NCBI GenBank assembly: GCA_000432995.1
Contig: HF972651.1
Coordinates: 10,090-16,326, forward strand
Direction of reading: 5' to 3'
Source: Clostridium sp. CAG:1013
GTDB taxonomy: Bacteria > Bacillota > Clostridia > Oscillospirales > Acutalibacteraceae
Length of the DNA: 6,237 nucleotides
Below are positions 1 through 4,961 of the stretch, in pieces. Below the pieces are notes generated by a model that saw nothing but the letters and a program-made list of their open reading frames with translations, was not told the origin of the DNA and made no database searches. The position numbers and the translations under genes are program-made. Position 1 is the first letter of the stretch. Each line of letters starts with the position of its first letter.

Positions 1-293
1 TTTCCCCAGTGCTCCCGGGCAAGCTCGTACCCAATGGACAAGCTGTCCACTTTGTATCGGCGGATATCTTTCTGAAATTTGATCTTCCCAATGGGACGCC
101 CGGTTTCCTTCAAAACGATGGCATAACACCCACTGTCCCACAAGGCACGCCGAAATGCTGTCTCTCCCTCCTCGGGGGTGCGTGCAGGTTTTGCGCCGGA
201 AGAGAGCATCACAGAAGGATCCGCCGCGAAACTGAGAAAGTCCTGGTAATCCGACTCCCGCCAGTGACGCAGCACAAGGCGGGGTGTTTCCAT
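1..293 (-). CDS. GNAT family N-acetyltransferase, RimJ/RimL type (partial, C-terminus outside window)
   Basis: Only the first 97 residues are present, because the frame runs open off the left edge. The protein starts METPRLVLRHWRESDYQDF, the typical opening of RimJ/RimL-type GNAT enzymes (a T-x-R-L-x-L-R strand followed by D-x-x-x-F). Around residues 68-70 it has the G-R-P-I-G-K-I strand. Near residues 88-97 it has the GYELAREHWGK motif that precedes the acetyl-CoA pyrophosphate-binding loop (R/Q-x-x-G-x-G/A); that loop itself is cut off. Such enzymes transfer acetyl from acetyl-CoA to an amine, often a protein N-terminus or a small molecule; the substrate cannot be told from this fragment. 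The ATG lies one base after the TGA of the RNA methyltransferase gene. The GAGG overlapping that stop is its only visible ribosome binding site, so translation is probably coupled. The family call is firm and the function open. Confidence 0.85.
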   Translation of the reverse strand, partial: METPRLVLRHWRESDYQDFLSFAADPSVMLSSGAKPARTPEEGETAFRRALWDSGCYAIVLKETGRPIGKIKFQKDIRRYKVDSLSIGYELAREHWG

Positions 294-294
294 C

Positions 295-1458
295 TCACCT
301 CGGAGTTTTCCCAGCAAGCCCATGAGGTCTCGCCTCCCCTTTGAAGTACTGATAGTACTGGCACTGGATCATCCCGTTGTAGAGCTTCCGGCGCTTGTCC
401 GCCTTGCGGCCGAAGATGCTTTCAAAATCCCCGTCCGGGGTGATGATCCCAAAACTCCATCCCCGTTTCGGACGAAACACTTGCCCCATGACTTTATAAA
501 GCTCCTCAGCCTGGCGCAGATCCAACAGACGCTCTCCATAAGGAGGATTGCACACCACACAGCCGTACTCGTCCTCCTGGGTGAAGTCACGAATATCCCG
601 CACACTGGCAGACACGACATCTTCCACCCCGGCCTTTTTCGCGTTGGCCAGAGAAAGGTCTACCGCAGCCGGGTCTACGTCGAAGCCCTCTGCCCGGAAG
701 GAAGCGTCTCTCCGTTCCAAAGACCGAGCATGTTCCCGCTCTTGCTGCCACAGACGCTGAGGGATGTTCTTCCAGGTCTCGGCGGTAAAGGATCTATTCA
801 AGCCCGGAGCAATATTCCGTGCCATCAACGCTCCTTCAACCAGCAGCGTTCCAGACCCGCAGAAGGGGTCGATCAAATGACCGTCGGAGCGGAGACGGCT
901 CAGCTTCAACAGGCTGGCAGCCAGGGTCTCCTTCAAGGGCGCGTCGTTGGATACGGCTCTGTATCCACGCTTGTGAAGGCCTTCCCCGCTGGTGTCAATC
1001 ATTACGCTCACCTGGTCCTTCAAAATACGGAACCGCACCCGGTGCAGCGGACCCGTCTCAGGAAACCAAGACAAGCCATACTTGGATTTCAGCCGTTCCA
1101 CAATGGCTTTTTTCATGATGGCCTGACAATCCGGCACACTGTGGAGCTGGCTGGTAAGGCAACTGCCCGTCACAGGGAACTGATCCTCTTTCCCAAGGAA
1201 CCGCTCCCAGGGAAGGGCTTTTACTCCCTGGAAAAGCTCTTCAAAAGACCGAGCCTGAAAACTCCCCAAAAACAGAAGTACCCGCTCCCCAAAACGACTG
1301 TTCAGGTTAGCTCGGATCATAGCTTCCCAGCCTCCGGAAAACAGCACACGTCCATTTTCCGCGCGGACTTGCTCTAATCCAAGGTCCCCCAGTTCCTGAG
1401 CCACCAAACTCTCCACCCCAAACAAACAGGGGATACAAAACGTCATGTTGTTTTCCAT
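295..1458 (-). CDS. THUMP domain class I SAM-dependent RNA methyltransferase (RlmL/YpsC type)
   Basis: The 387-residue protein matches the family of E. coli RlmL's N-terminal half and B. subtilis YpsC, which methylate guanine N2 in 23S rRNA. Residues about 1-50 form the ferredoxin-like start (FCIPCLFGVESLVAQEL). Residues about 50-157 are the THUMP RNA-binding domain. The Rossmann methyltransferase domain follows, with motif I DPFCGSGT at 197-204, the acidic GFDVDP segment at 258-263 and the catalytic NPPYGERL motif IV at 304-311. The NPPY form is typical of N-methylation of exocyclic amines in nucleic acids. The ATG at 1458 is chosen over an in-frame ATG four codons later because AAGGGAG lies about 6 bases upstream. 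It lies downstream of the hpf terminator, no clear promoter was seen, and it is followed at once by a GNAT gene. The exact target nucleotide is not shown by sequence. Confidence 0.93.
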   Translation of the reverse strand: MENNMTFCIPCLFGVESLVAQELGDLGLEQVRAENGRVLFSGGWEAMIRANLNSRFGERVLLFLGSFQARSFEELFQGVKALPWERFLGKEDQFPVTGSCLTSQLHSVPDCQAIMKKAIVERLKSKYGLSWFPETGPLHRVRFRILKDQVSVMIDTSGEGLHKRGYRAVSNDAPLKETLAASLLKLSRLRSDGHLIDPFCGSGTLLVEGALMARNIAPGLNRSFTAETWKNIPQRLWQQEREHARSLERRDASFRAEGFDVDPAAVDLSLANAKKAGVEDVVSASVRDIRDFTQEDEYGCVVCNPPYGERLLDLRQAEELYKVMGQVFRPKRGWSFGIITPDGDFESIFGRKADKRRKLYNGMIQCQYYQYFKGEARPHGLAGKTPR

Positions 1459-1505
1459 GGATTCTCCCTTCGCGGCGCCCTACCTCTTCCCCTTTGGAAG
1501 AGAGA

Positions 1506-1514
1506 CACCTCCTT
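1506..1514 (-). promoter_or_regulatory. Shine-Dalgarno-like AAGGAGGTG with no start codon at usable distance
   Basis: The minus strand reads AAGGAGGTG, a perfect complement of the 16S rRNA 3' end, but no ATG, GTG or TTG follows at 5-12 bases. The next annotated start (1458) is 47 bases away and has its own AAGGGAG. A 7-bp hairpin (CTCTTCC with GGAAGAG, 1484-1502) lies between. It may be a ribosome standby site, a relic of a lost gene, or chance. Confidence 0.4.
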
Positions 1515-1525
1515 ATTTTTGACCA

Positions 1526-1555
1526 CAAAAAGAGGGGGCCCTGGCGGGTCCCCTC
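1526..1555 (-). terminator. Rho-independent terminator after hpf
   Basis: A GC-rich hairpin has arms at 1532-1541 and 1546-1555, a 4-nt loop and one mismatched pair (1538/1549). It is followed on the minus strand by a run of five T (1531-1527). It lies 24 bases past the hpf stop codon and before the methyltransferase gene. The T-run is only on the minus-strand side, so it acts on leftward transcription. Confidence 0.85.
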
Positions 1556-1578
1556 CGCGTTGCGTAAAGTATTGAGAT

Positions 1579-2106
1579 TTACTTGCCTTCCGGCACCAGC
1601 AGACCGTAGTCACCGTCCTTGCGACGGTACACCACGTTGATCTCCCCGGATGCGTCATCCCGGAACATGAAGAACTCATGGCCCAGCATGTTCATTTGCA
1701 GGATAGCCTCCTCAGGGGTCATCACTTTCACAAAGAAGCTCTTGGTACGCACCACGTGGAACTCTTCATCAGGCTCGTCGTACAGAGCATCCGGGAAATC
1801 GATATCCGGGCTGACCTTCTTGGATTTCTCCAAGCGGGTCTTGTTGCGGCGGATCTGACGGCCCAGAGCGGAGATCACTTCGTCCAGAGCATCGTTCATT
1901 TCCAGAGCGGTCTCCTCGGCGCGGTAGATCATCCCCCGCTGCTTGATGGTGATTTCCACGGTCTGACGATTGCGCTCCACCGTCACGGTGACGGTGGCCT
2001 CCGCGTCCTCGTCGAAAATACGATCAAATTTCGAGAGCTTGCGTTCAGCCAGCTCTTTAAAATTATTGCGCAGGTTCACTTTTCTTCCGACAATGGTGAT
2101 TTTCAT
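1579..2106 (-). CDS. hpf: Ribosome hibernation promoting factor, long form (HPF/RaiA family)
   Basis: The 175-residue protein is a long-form HPF, which pairs 70S ribosomes into inactive 100S dimers in stationary phase or stress. Residues 1-100 are the S30AE ribosome-binding domain (MKITIVGRKVNLRNNF start, then the beta strands ATVTVTVERNRQTVEITI and a basic helix RQIRRNKTRLEKSKK). An acidic linker follows at about 100-116. Residues 117-175 are the C-terminal dimerisation domain (VVRTKSFFVKVMTPEEAILQ, LGHEFFMFRD, VVYRRKDGDYGLL). The open frame extends upstream to 2244, but the family start is at the ATG 2106; the extension has no family likeness. The ribosome binding site is weak (GGGTG, 6 bases upstream). 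It has its own promoter at 2230-2258 and a terminator at 1526-1555, so it is probably a single-gene unit. Confidence 0.96.
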   Translation of the reverse strand: MKITIVGRKVNLRNNFKELAERKLSKFDRIFDEDAEATVTVTVERNRQTVEITIKQRGMIYRAEETALEMNDALDEVISALGRQIRRNKTRLEKSKKVSPDIDFPDALYDEPDEEFHVVRTKSFFVKVMTPEEAILQMNMLGHEFFMFRDDASGEINVVYRRKDGDYGLLVPEGK

Positions 2107-2223
2107 ACCAGGCACCCGTTCGCGCTGCCCATGCTCCCCACAGGACAGGCAAACTTTCCTTTCGTCAGATTTGGAAAGGCCGGAAGCCGTTATTCCAATT
2201 CTGAAGCAGCTTCCTGCTTTCCT
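2107..2223 (-). promoter_or_regulatory. hpf 5' leader with two predicted hairpins
   Basis: The predicted start near 2223 leaves about 117 untranslated bases. Two hairpins can be drawn by eye. One is AAGCAG-GAAG-CTGCTT (2204-2219). The other is TTGGAA with TTCCAA (2171-2176 with 2193-2198) enclosing GGC/GCC. In addition, AGGACAGG (2221-2228) and CCTGTCCT (2142-2149) are perfect complements, but the first arm straddles the predicted transcription start and may not be fully transcribed. A known raiA-associated RNA motif exists upstream of such genes in Clostridia; I cannot say whether this is it. Confidence 0.4.
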
Positions 2224-2229
2224 GTCCTT

Positions 2230-2258
2230 ATTGTAGCACATCATCTAAAATATTGCAA
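2230..2258 (-). promoter_or_regulatory. Sigma-A-type promoter of hpf (extended -10)
   Basis: On the minus strand the -35 box is TTGCAA (2253-2258), the spacer is 17 bases and the -10 box is TACAAT (2230-2235) preceded by TGC, an extended -10. The -35 lies inside a perfect 12-bp palindrome ATATTGCAATAT (2250-2261), a possible operator. The start of transcription is expected near 2223. Confidence 0.75.
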
Positions 2259-2297
2259 TATGAATAAAAAATCTTGTACCCTTATTGCGAAAAACAG

Positions 2298-3137
2298 TTA
2301 CAGCACCACAGTCTTATGGCGGGTCACATGGCAGCCCACATTCACCGCAATGGGCAGACCGGCGATATGGGTGGGATAAGCCTCAATATTCACCGCCAGA
2401 GCCGTGGTTTCCCCACCGAACCCCTGGGGACCTACGTCGGTTTCGTTGGCAGCCTGGAGCATCCGCTCTTCCAGCTGGGCGTAGTAGGGATCGGGATTCC
2501 TCTCAGACACGCTGCGGCAGAGCGCCTTTTTAGCCAGATAGGCGCACAGCTCGAAATCTCCGCCAATACCAACTCCCAGTACCACCGGCGGACAAGGATT
2601 GCTTCCCGCCAAAGTTACGGTCTCTTTCACAAAGGCGATCAAGTCCTCTTCGCTGGCAGCGGGAGTGAGCATCTTTAACCGGCTCATGTTTTCACTGCCG
2701 AACCCCTTGGGAGCTACGGTCAAAGTGAGCTTGTCCCCTGGCACCAAACGGGTATGCAAAACAGCGGGCGTGTTGTCGTTGGTATTTCCCCGGCGGATGG
2801 GATCTGCCACCACGGAACACCGGAGCAGCCCCTCCACATAGCCCTGACGGACCCCCTCATTGACGGCGTCCTCAAAATTCCCCTGGATGTGAACCTCTTG
2901 GCCCACCTCGGCAAACACAACCGCCATACCCGTATCCTGGCAGATAGGGATCTCCATTTCACGAGCGGCGTCCAGGTTCCGGCACAGGTCGCACAGGATG
3001 GACCGAGCCATGTCGTTTCCCTCCTCCTGGGAACGACACTGGATCGTCTCCTCCAGGTCACGAGGCAGCACCCGGTTGGCGTCAATGCAGAGGTTCCGGA
3101 TGGCGGCGGTGATCTCTTGAGCGGTGATCTCTCTCAT
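2298..3137 (-). CDS. fumA: Class I fumarate hydratase (or L-tartrate dehydratase) alpha subunit
   Basis: The 279-residue protein is a complete alpha subunit of the two-subunit, oxygen-sensitive [4Fe-4S] class I fumarase family. Fumarase interconverts fumarate and malate; the related TtdA dehydrates tartrate, and sequence alone does not separate them. Family landmarks are EIPICQDTGMAVVF (63-75), GNTNDNTPAVLHTRLVPGD (117-135), APKGFGSENMSRLKML (142-157), NPCPPVVLGVGIGGDFE (180-196) and VNVGCHVTRH (265-274). Cys66, Cys182 and Cys269 are the expected cluster ligands. The start at 3137 is supported by AGGAAG 7 bases upstream; the open frame to 3194 runs back into the yabR terminator and is not used. 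The catalytic beta subunit normally encoded next to it is absent here: hpf lies downstream. No promoter is evident, so readthrough past 3177-3206 or an atypical promoter is needed. Confidence 0.92.
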   Translation of the reverse strand: MREITAQEITAAIRNLCIDANRVLPRDLEETIQCRSQEEGNDMARSILCDLCRNLDAAREMEIPICQDTGMAVVFAEVGQEVHIQGNFEDAVNEGVRQGYVEGLLRCSVVADPIRRGNTNDNTPAVLHTRLVPGDKLTLTVAPKGFGSENMSRLKMLTPAASEEDLIAFVKETVTLAGSNPCPPVVLGVGIGGDFELCAYLAKKALCRSVSERNPDPYYAQLEERMLQAANETDVGPQGFGGETTALAVNIEAYPTHIAGLPIAVNVGCHVTRHKTVVL

Positions 3138-3160
3138 AAGACTACTTCCTTTCTTGAAAC

Positions 3161-3175
3161 GCTTCCCTGGGAAGC
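3161..3175. repeat. Short perfect hairpin between the yabR terminator and fumA
   Basis: GCTTCC-CTG-GGAAGC can form a 6-bp stem with a 3-base loop. It lies just past the T-run of the upstream terminator and ahead of the fumA ribosome binding site (AGGAAG, 3145-3150), whose GGAAG could also pair with the CTTCC strand of this hairpin. A role is not shown. Confidence 0.45.
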
Positions 3176-3176
3176 C

Positions 3177-3206
3177 AAAAAAAGAGCCCAGCAATGGGGC
3201 TCTTTT
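3177..3206 (-). terminator. Rho-independent terminator after yabR (symmetrical)
   Basis: A perfect 10-bp stem (AAAAGAGCCC with GGGCTCTTTT, 3180-3189 and 3197-3206) has a 7-base loop. It is followed on the minus strand by seven T (3183-3177). It starts 12 bases past the yabR stop. The A/T ends make it work in both directions in principle, but no rightward gene is present. Confidence 0.92.
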
Positions 3207-3218
3207 GATTGTGTGCTG

Positions 3219-3743
3219 TTATTTCTGCTGACCCCGACGGGAATATCCGCGGCGGGATTCGTTGCCCCGCTTCAGGTCGGACATTTTCTCGTCGCTGGTC
3301 TGCTTAAAGCGGCTCATCATTTCTTCAAAGGTCCCGCTGTCATTGCGGCGGCTCTGCCACTCAAAGTCACCAGGGCGTGCAGGTCCCGGCTGAGGAGCGG
3401 GTCTGGGCTGGCGGGGCGCGTGTCCCCCTTCCCGACGGTTCCCCTCACGACGGCCGCCGTCCTTGCGAGGACCATCGAACCGGCGAGACGGCTTACGCTG
3501 CTGTTCCTCAGGCAGCGCCTTCTTCATGGAAAGACTGATCTTCCCCTCTTCGCTGATGGAAAGCACTTTCACTTTCACGGTCTGCCCTTCCGTGACGAAG
3601 TCCCGGATCTCCGTGACAAATGTGGGAGCCACCTCAGAGATGTGCACCATCCCGGTCTGACCGCCCTCAAAGCTAACGAACGCGCCGAACTTAGTGATCC
3701 CCGTCACTTTTCCCTCGTAGATTTCTCCAACCTCAAGCTGCAT
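3219..3743 (-). CDS. yabR: S1 domain RNA-binding protein, YabR / general stress protein 13 family
   Basis: The 174-residue protein starts with a complete S1 OB-fold domain at about 1-75 (MQLEVGEIYEGKVTGITKFG, GMVHISEV, GQTVKVKVLSISEEGKISLS), as in B. subtilis YabR. Residues about 80-125 are a low-complexity tail rich in Arg, Gly, Glu and Pro, likely disordered and RNA-contacting. Residues 138-159 (TFEEMMSRFKQTSDEKMSDLKR) are the short conserved C-terminal helix of the family, and the end is again Arg/Gly-rich. The tail makes it longer than the roughly 130-residue Bacillus protein. The ATG at 3743 matches the family N-terminus; its GAGGAGG lies 13 bases upstream, a long spacing. It follows divIC by 55 bases without a terminator or promoter and so is probably cotranscribed. 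RNA binding is firm; the physiological role is uncertain. Confidence 0.93.
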   Translation of the reverse strand: MQLEVGEIYEGKVTGITKFGAFVSFEGGQTGMVHISEVAPTFVTEIRDFVTEGQTVKVKVLSISEEGKISLSMKKALPEEQQRKPSRRFDGPRKDGGRREGNRREGGHAPRQPRPAPQPGPARPGDFEWQSRRNDSGTFEEMMSRFKQTSDEKMSDLKRGNESRRGYSRRGQQK

Positions 3744-3798
3744 AATAAAGCAAATTCCTCCTCGGCTGTGCCGGATGTAAAATAGTGGGGCTAAGAAC

Positions 3799-4101
3799 TC
3801 AGCTGCCGCCTCCCACGTCTACGAACACCCGTTCACCGGGCTTGGCGTAATCCAGGTCGCTGCGGGCTCTGCGTTCGGCGTACTCCGCCAAATCGCCGCT
3901 GTTGTCAAGGGAGTTCTGGATCTCTTCATTGCGGACATTCTGGGTTTCGAGCTGCTCCTGCAATGCCTGCAGTTCCTCACGTTTCTGGCTGATCTGCAGC
4001 TGCTGCCCAATAAGGGAAACCAGAATGAACACAGCAAAGCAGAGCACCGCGAACTTTAAAAGGAAACTACCTTTGTACTTATCCATTTTCAGTTCTCGCA
4101 A
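3799..4101 (-). CDS. divIC: Septum formation initiator DivIC/FtsB family protein
   Basis: The protein has 100 residues if the TTG at 4101 is used, or 95 from the ATG at 4086. It has the DivIC/FtsB layout: a short cytoplasmic end, one membrane segment (about 13-33, FLLKFAVLCFAVFILVSLIG), a coiled coil (about 34-66, QISQKREELQALQEQLETQN) and the extracytoplasmic end LAEYAERRARSDLDYAKPGE. DivIC joins FtsL and DivIB in the divisome and helps activate septal wall synthesis; in sporulating cells it also serves the polar septum. The TTG is chosen because GGGAGG (4110-4115) lies 8 bases upstream, while the ATG has only a weak GAGA. It sits between yabQ and yabR as in B. subtilis and has its own promoter at 4169-4198. 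Confidence 0.92.
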   Translation of the reverse strand: MRELKMDKYKGSFLLKFAVLCFAVFILVSLIGQQLQISQKREELQALQEQLETQNVRNEEIQNSLDNSGDLAEYAERRARSDLDYAKPGERVFVDVGGGS

Positions 4102-4109
4102 GAAGCCCG

Positions 4110-4115
4110 CCTCCC
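4110..4115 (-). promoter_or_regulatory. Ribosome binding site that favours a TTG start for divIC
   Basis: The minus strand reads GGGAGG, 8 bases before TTG at 4101 and 23 bases before the ATG at 4086. The first spacing is standard and the second is not. This decides the start as TTG, adding MRELK to the N-terminus. Confidence 0.6.
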
Positions 4116-4168
4116 ATCTTTTTCAGTCCCTTTGAGATCTTCCGTAAAAGACTCCCATAGTGTTTACT

Positions 4169-4198
4169 ATTATAACCTGGTATACATAAACTTATCAA
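4169..4198 (-). promoter_or_regulatory. Sigma-A-type promoter of divIC-yabR
   Basis: The -35 box is TTGATA (4193-4198), the spacer is 18 bases and the -10 box is a perfect TATAAT (4169-4174). The -35 overlaps the yabQ stop codon. Transcription should start near 4162, about 60 bases before the divIC start. It would let the division gene be expressed in growing cells independently of the sporulation genes upstream. Confidence 0.8.
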
Positions 4199-4629
4199 GT
4201 CTTTTTTCTCTGTTTTTTCGGCTTTTTTCCAGTTTTTTTACCCTTACTCCCTTTGGGTCTTTTCGGTTTTGGAAAAAGCCCCCGCAGAAAGACCATCCAT
4301 CTCCTCAGAACACCCGAAAGTCTCCAAAAAGAACTTCTCAGCTTTTTCGCGCCTTTGTCGATCCATGGACCCAAGGACGCCGCAACAGCCCAGCCGCCCA
4401 AAGCCTGAAGCGCCGCCTGGTACAGCCGCAACCTGCCACTATCCACCGCCAGAGCACACAGGAATACAAACCCACCACACAGGCAGCCGAACAGCAGATC
4501 CAGCACCCCGGTACCGAATTTTCGCAGCCCCAAAAGCGCAGCCAATCCCCGGAAAAGCAAAAAGAGGCAGCCCATGGCCGCCCCCGTTGCCAGGCAGAAG
4601 AAGATCAGGGGCAGGGCCTGCCCCTTCAT
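4195..4629 (-). CDS. yabQ: Spore cortex biosynthesis protein YabQ
   Basis: The 144-residue membrane protein has three clear hydrophobic segments at about 5-34, 40-62 and 73-91, and a weaker amphipathic one near 103-119. The tail at 120-144 has 14 Lys or Arg in 25 residues. Size, membrane layout and position between yabP and divIC identify YabQ, which in B. subtilis is made in the mother cell, goes to the membranes around the forespore and is needed for the cortex. Sequence is weakly conserved in this family, so the neighbours carry much of the call. Its ATG overlaps the yabP TGA by four bases (ATGA), so translation is coupled. The tail is encoded by several A6-A7 runs, including two A-AAA-AAG heptamers in frame. 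It is transcribed from the sigma-E-type promoter ahead of yabP. Confidence 0.87.
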   Translation of the reverse strand: MKGQALPLIFFCLATGAAMGCLFLLFRGLAALLGLRKFGTGVLDLLFGCLCGGFVFLCALAVDSGRLRLYQAALQALGGWAVAASLGPWIDKGAKKLRSSFWRLSGVLRRWMVFLRGLFPKPKRPKGSKGKKTGKKPKKQRKKT

Positions 4630-4901
4630 TTGAACAGCCTGCCGAAAAAGGAGAGTGCCGGCCCGCTTTCCGTATAGGAGAGCGCGATCACCTTTCCCCG
4701 GGCCAATAGATCCCCGGAGTCAGAATCCAAGCTCTCTATATGCAGGTCCTCTCCCTTGATGTTCAGCTGCCCCAGGTCAGTCTGGGCGGTGATCAGCTCC
4801 TCGCTGAAAAAGTCCACCCGGATAATACCCGTGGCCCGCAGCGTTCCTCGGTCCTCCAGCTGCAAGCTGTGACGCCGCAGCGGTCTTTGCGCTTCTGCCA
4901 T
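4626..4901 (-). CDS. yabP: Sporulation protein YabP
   Basis: The 91-residue protein belongs to the YabP/YqfC family of small sporulation proteins. After a short basic start (MAEAQRPLRRHSLQLEDR) it shows the family pattern GIIRVDFFSEELITAQTDLG, LNIKGEDLHIESLDSDSGDL and ARGKVIALSYTE, a mostly beta fold. In B. subtilis yabP is transcribed in the mother cell by sigma-E together with yabQ; the biochemical role of YabP is unknown. The ATG at 4901 is chosen because AAAAGGGG (4911-4918) lies 9 bases upstream. An in-frame GTG two codons earlier (4907) is too close to that site. The end overlaps yabQ by four bases. A promoter matching sigma-E lies 34-60 bases ahead of the start, and an inverted repeat spans from the start codon to the -10 box. 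Confidence 0.93.
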   Translation of the reverse strand: MAEAQRPLRRHSLQLEDRGTLRATGIIRVDFFSEELITAQTDLGQLNIKGEDLHIESLDSDSGDLLARGKVIALSYTESGPALSFFGRLFK

Positions 4902-4940
4902 ACACACATACCCCTTTTGTTTCTTCTGGGGATGTGTATG
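4899..4940. repeat. Inverted repeat spanning yabP start codon to the sigma-E -10 box
   Basis: CATACACA (4899-4906) is complementary to TGTGTATG (4933-4940), and CCCC (4911-4914) to GGGG (4928-4931), around a 13-base loop. The right arm is the -10 box and the left arm covers the yabP start. If transcription starts near 4927, the right arm is not in the mRNA, so it would act as a DNA site if at all. Confidence 0.5.
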
Positions 4941-4961
4941 CTATAAAAAATCTTTTTATTC
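4935..4961 (-). promoter_or_regulatory. Sigma-E-type promoter of yabPQ
   Basis: The minus strand has GAATAAA (4955-4961) matching the sigma-E -35 consensus (K-M-A-T-A-W-W), 14 bases of spacer, and CATACA (4935-4940) matching the sigma-E -10 consensus; only the following T of CATACAnT differs. The -35 overlaps the rqcP stop codon. B. subtilis yabP is also sigma-E dependent, which supports the match. Confidence 0.82.

Noticed and set aside
322..1377. Long open frame on the plus strand (351 codons)
   Set aside because: It lies fully antisense to the methyltransferase, which has catalytic motifs and a ribosome binding site; the plus-strand product has no recognisable domain and is a compositional shadow.
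1443..1679. Minus-strand frame crossing the hpf terminator
   Set aside because: It passes through the hairpin and overlaps hpf out of frame; AAGGAGGTG is not followed by a start codon in it.
2142..2149. Closing stem of a hpf riboswitch with 2221-2228
   Set aside because: I did not call it a riboswitch: the partner arm lies at or before the predicted transcription start, and no known ligand-binding motif is recognisable.
2107..2244. N-terminal extension of HPF with a CxxC (CLSCGEHG)
   Set aside because: HPF proteins start at MKITIV; the extension overlaps the promoter's transcribed leader and its upstream starts precede the predicted mRNA start.
3138..3194. Earlier start for fumA
   Set aside because: It would begin inside the yabR terminator hairpin, while AGGAAG is well placed for 3137.
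2754..3785. Long open frame on the plus strand (343 codons)
   Set aside because: It runs across fumA, a terminator and yabR in antisense, resembles no family I know and crosses clear minus-strand gene borders.
4132..4677. Plus-strand open frames opposite yabQ
   Set aside because: They mirror the GC- and lysine-biased yabQ coding strand and have no ribosome binding site or recognisable motif.
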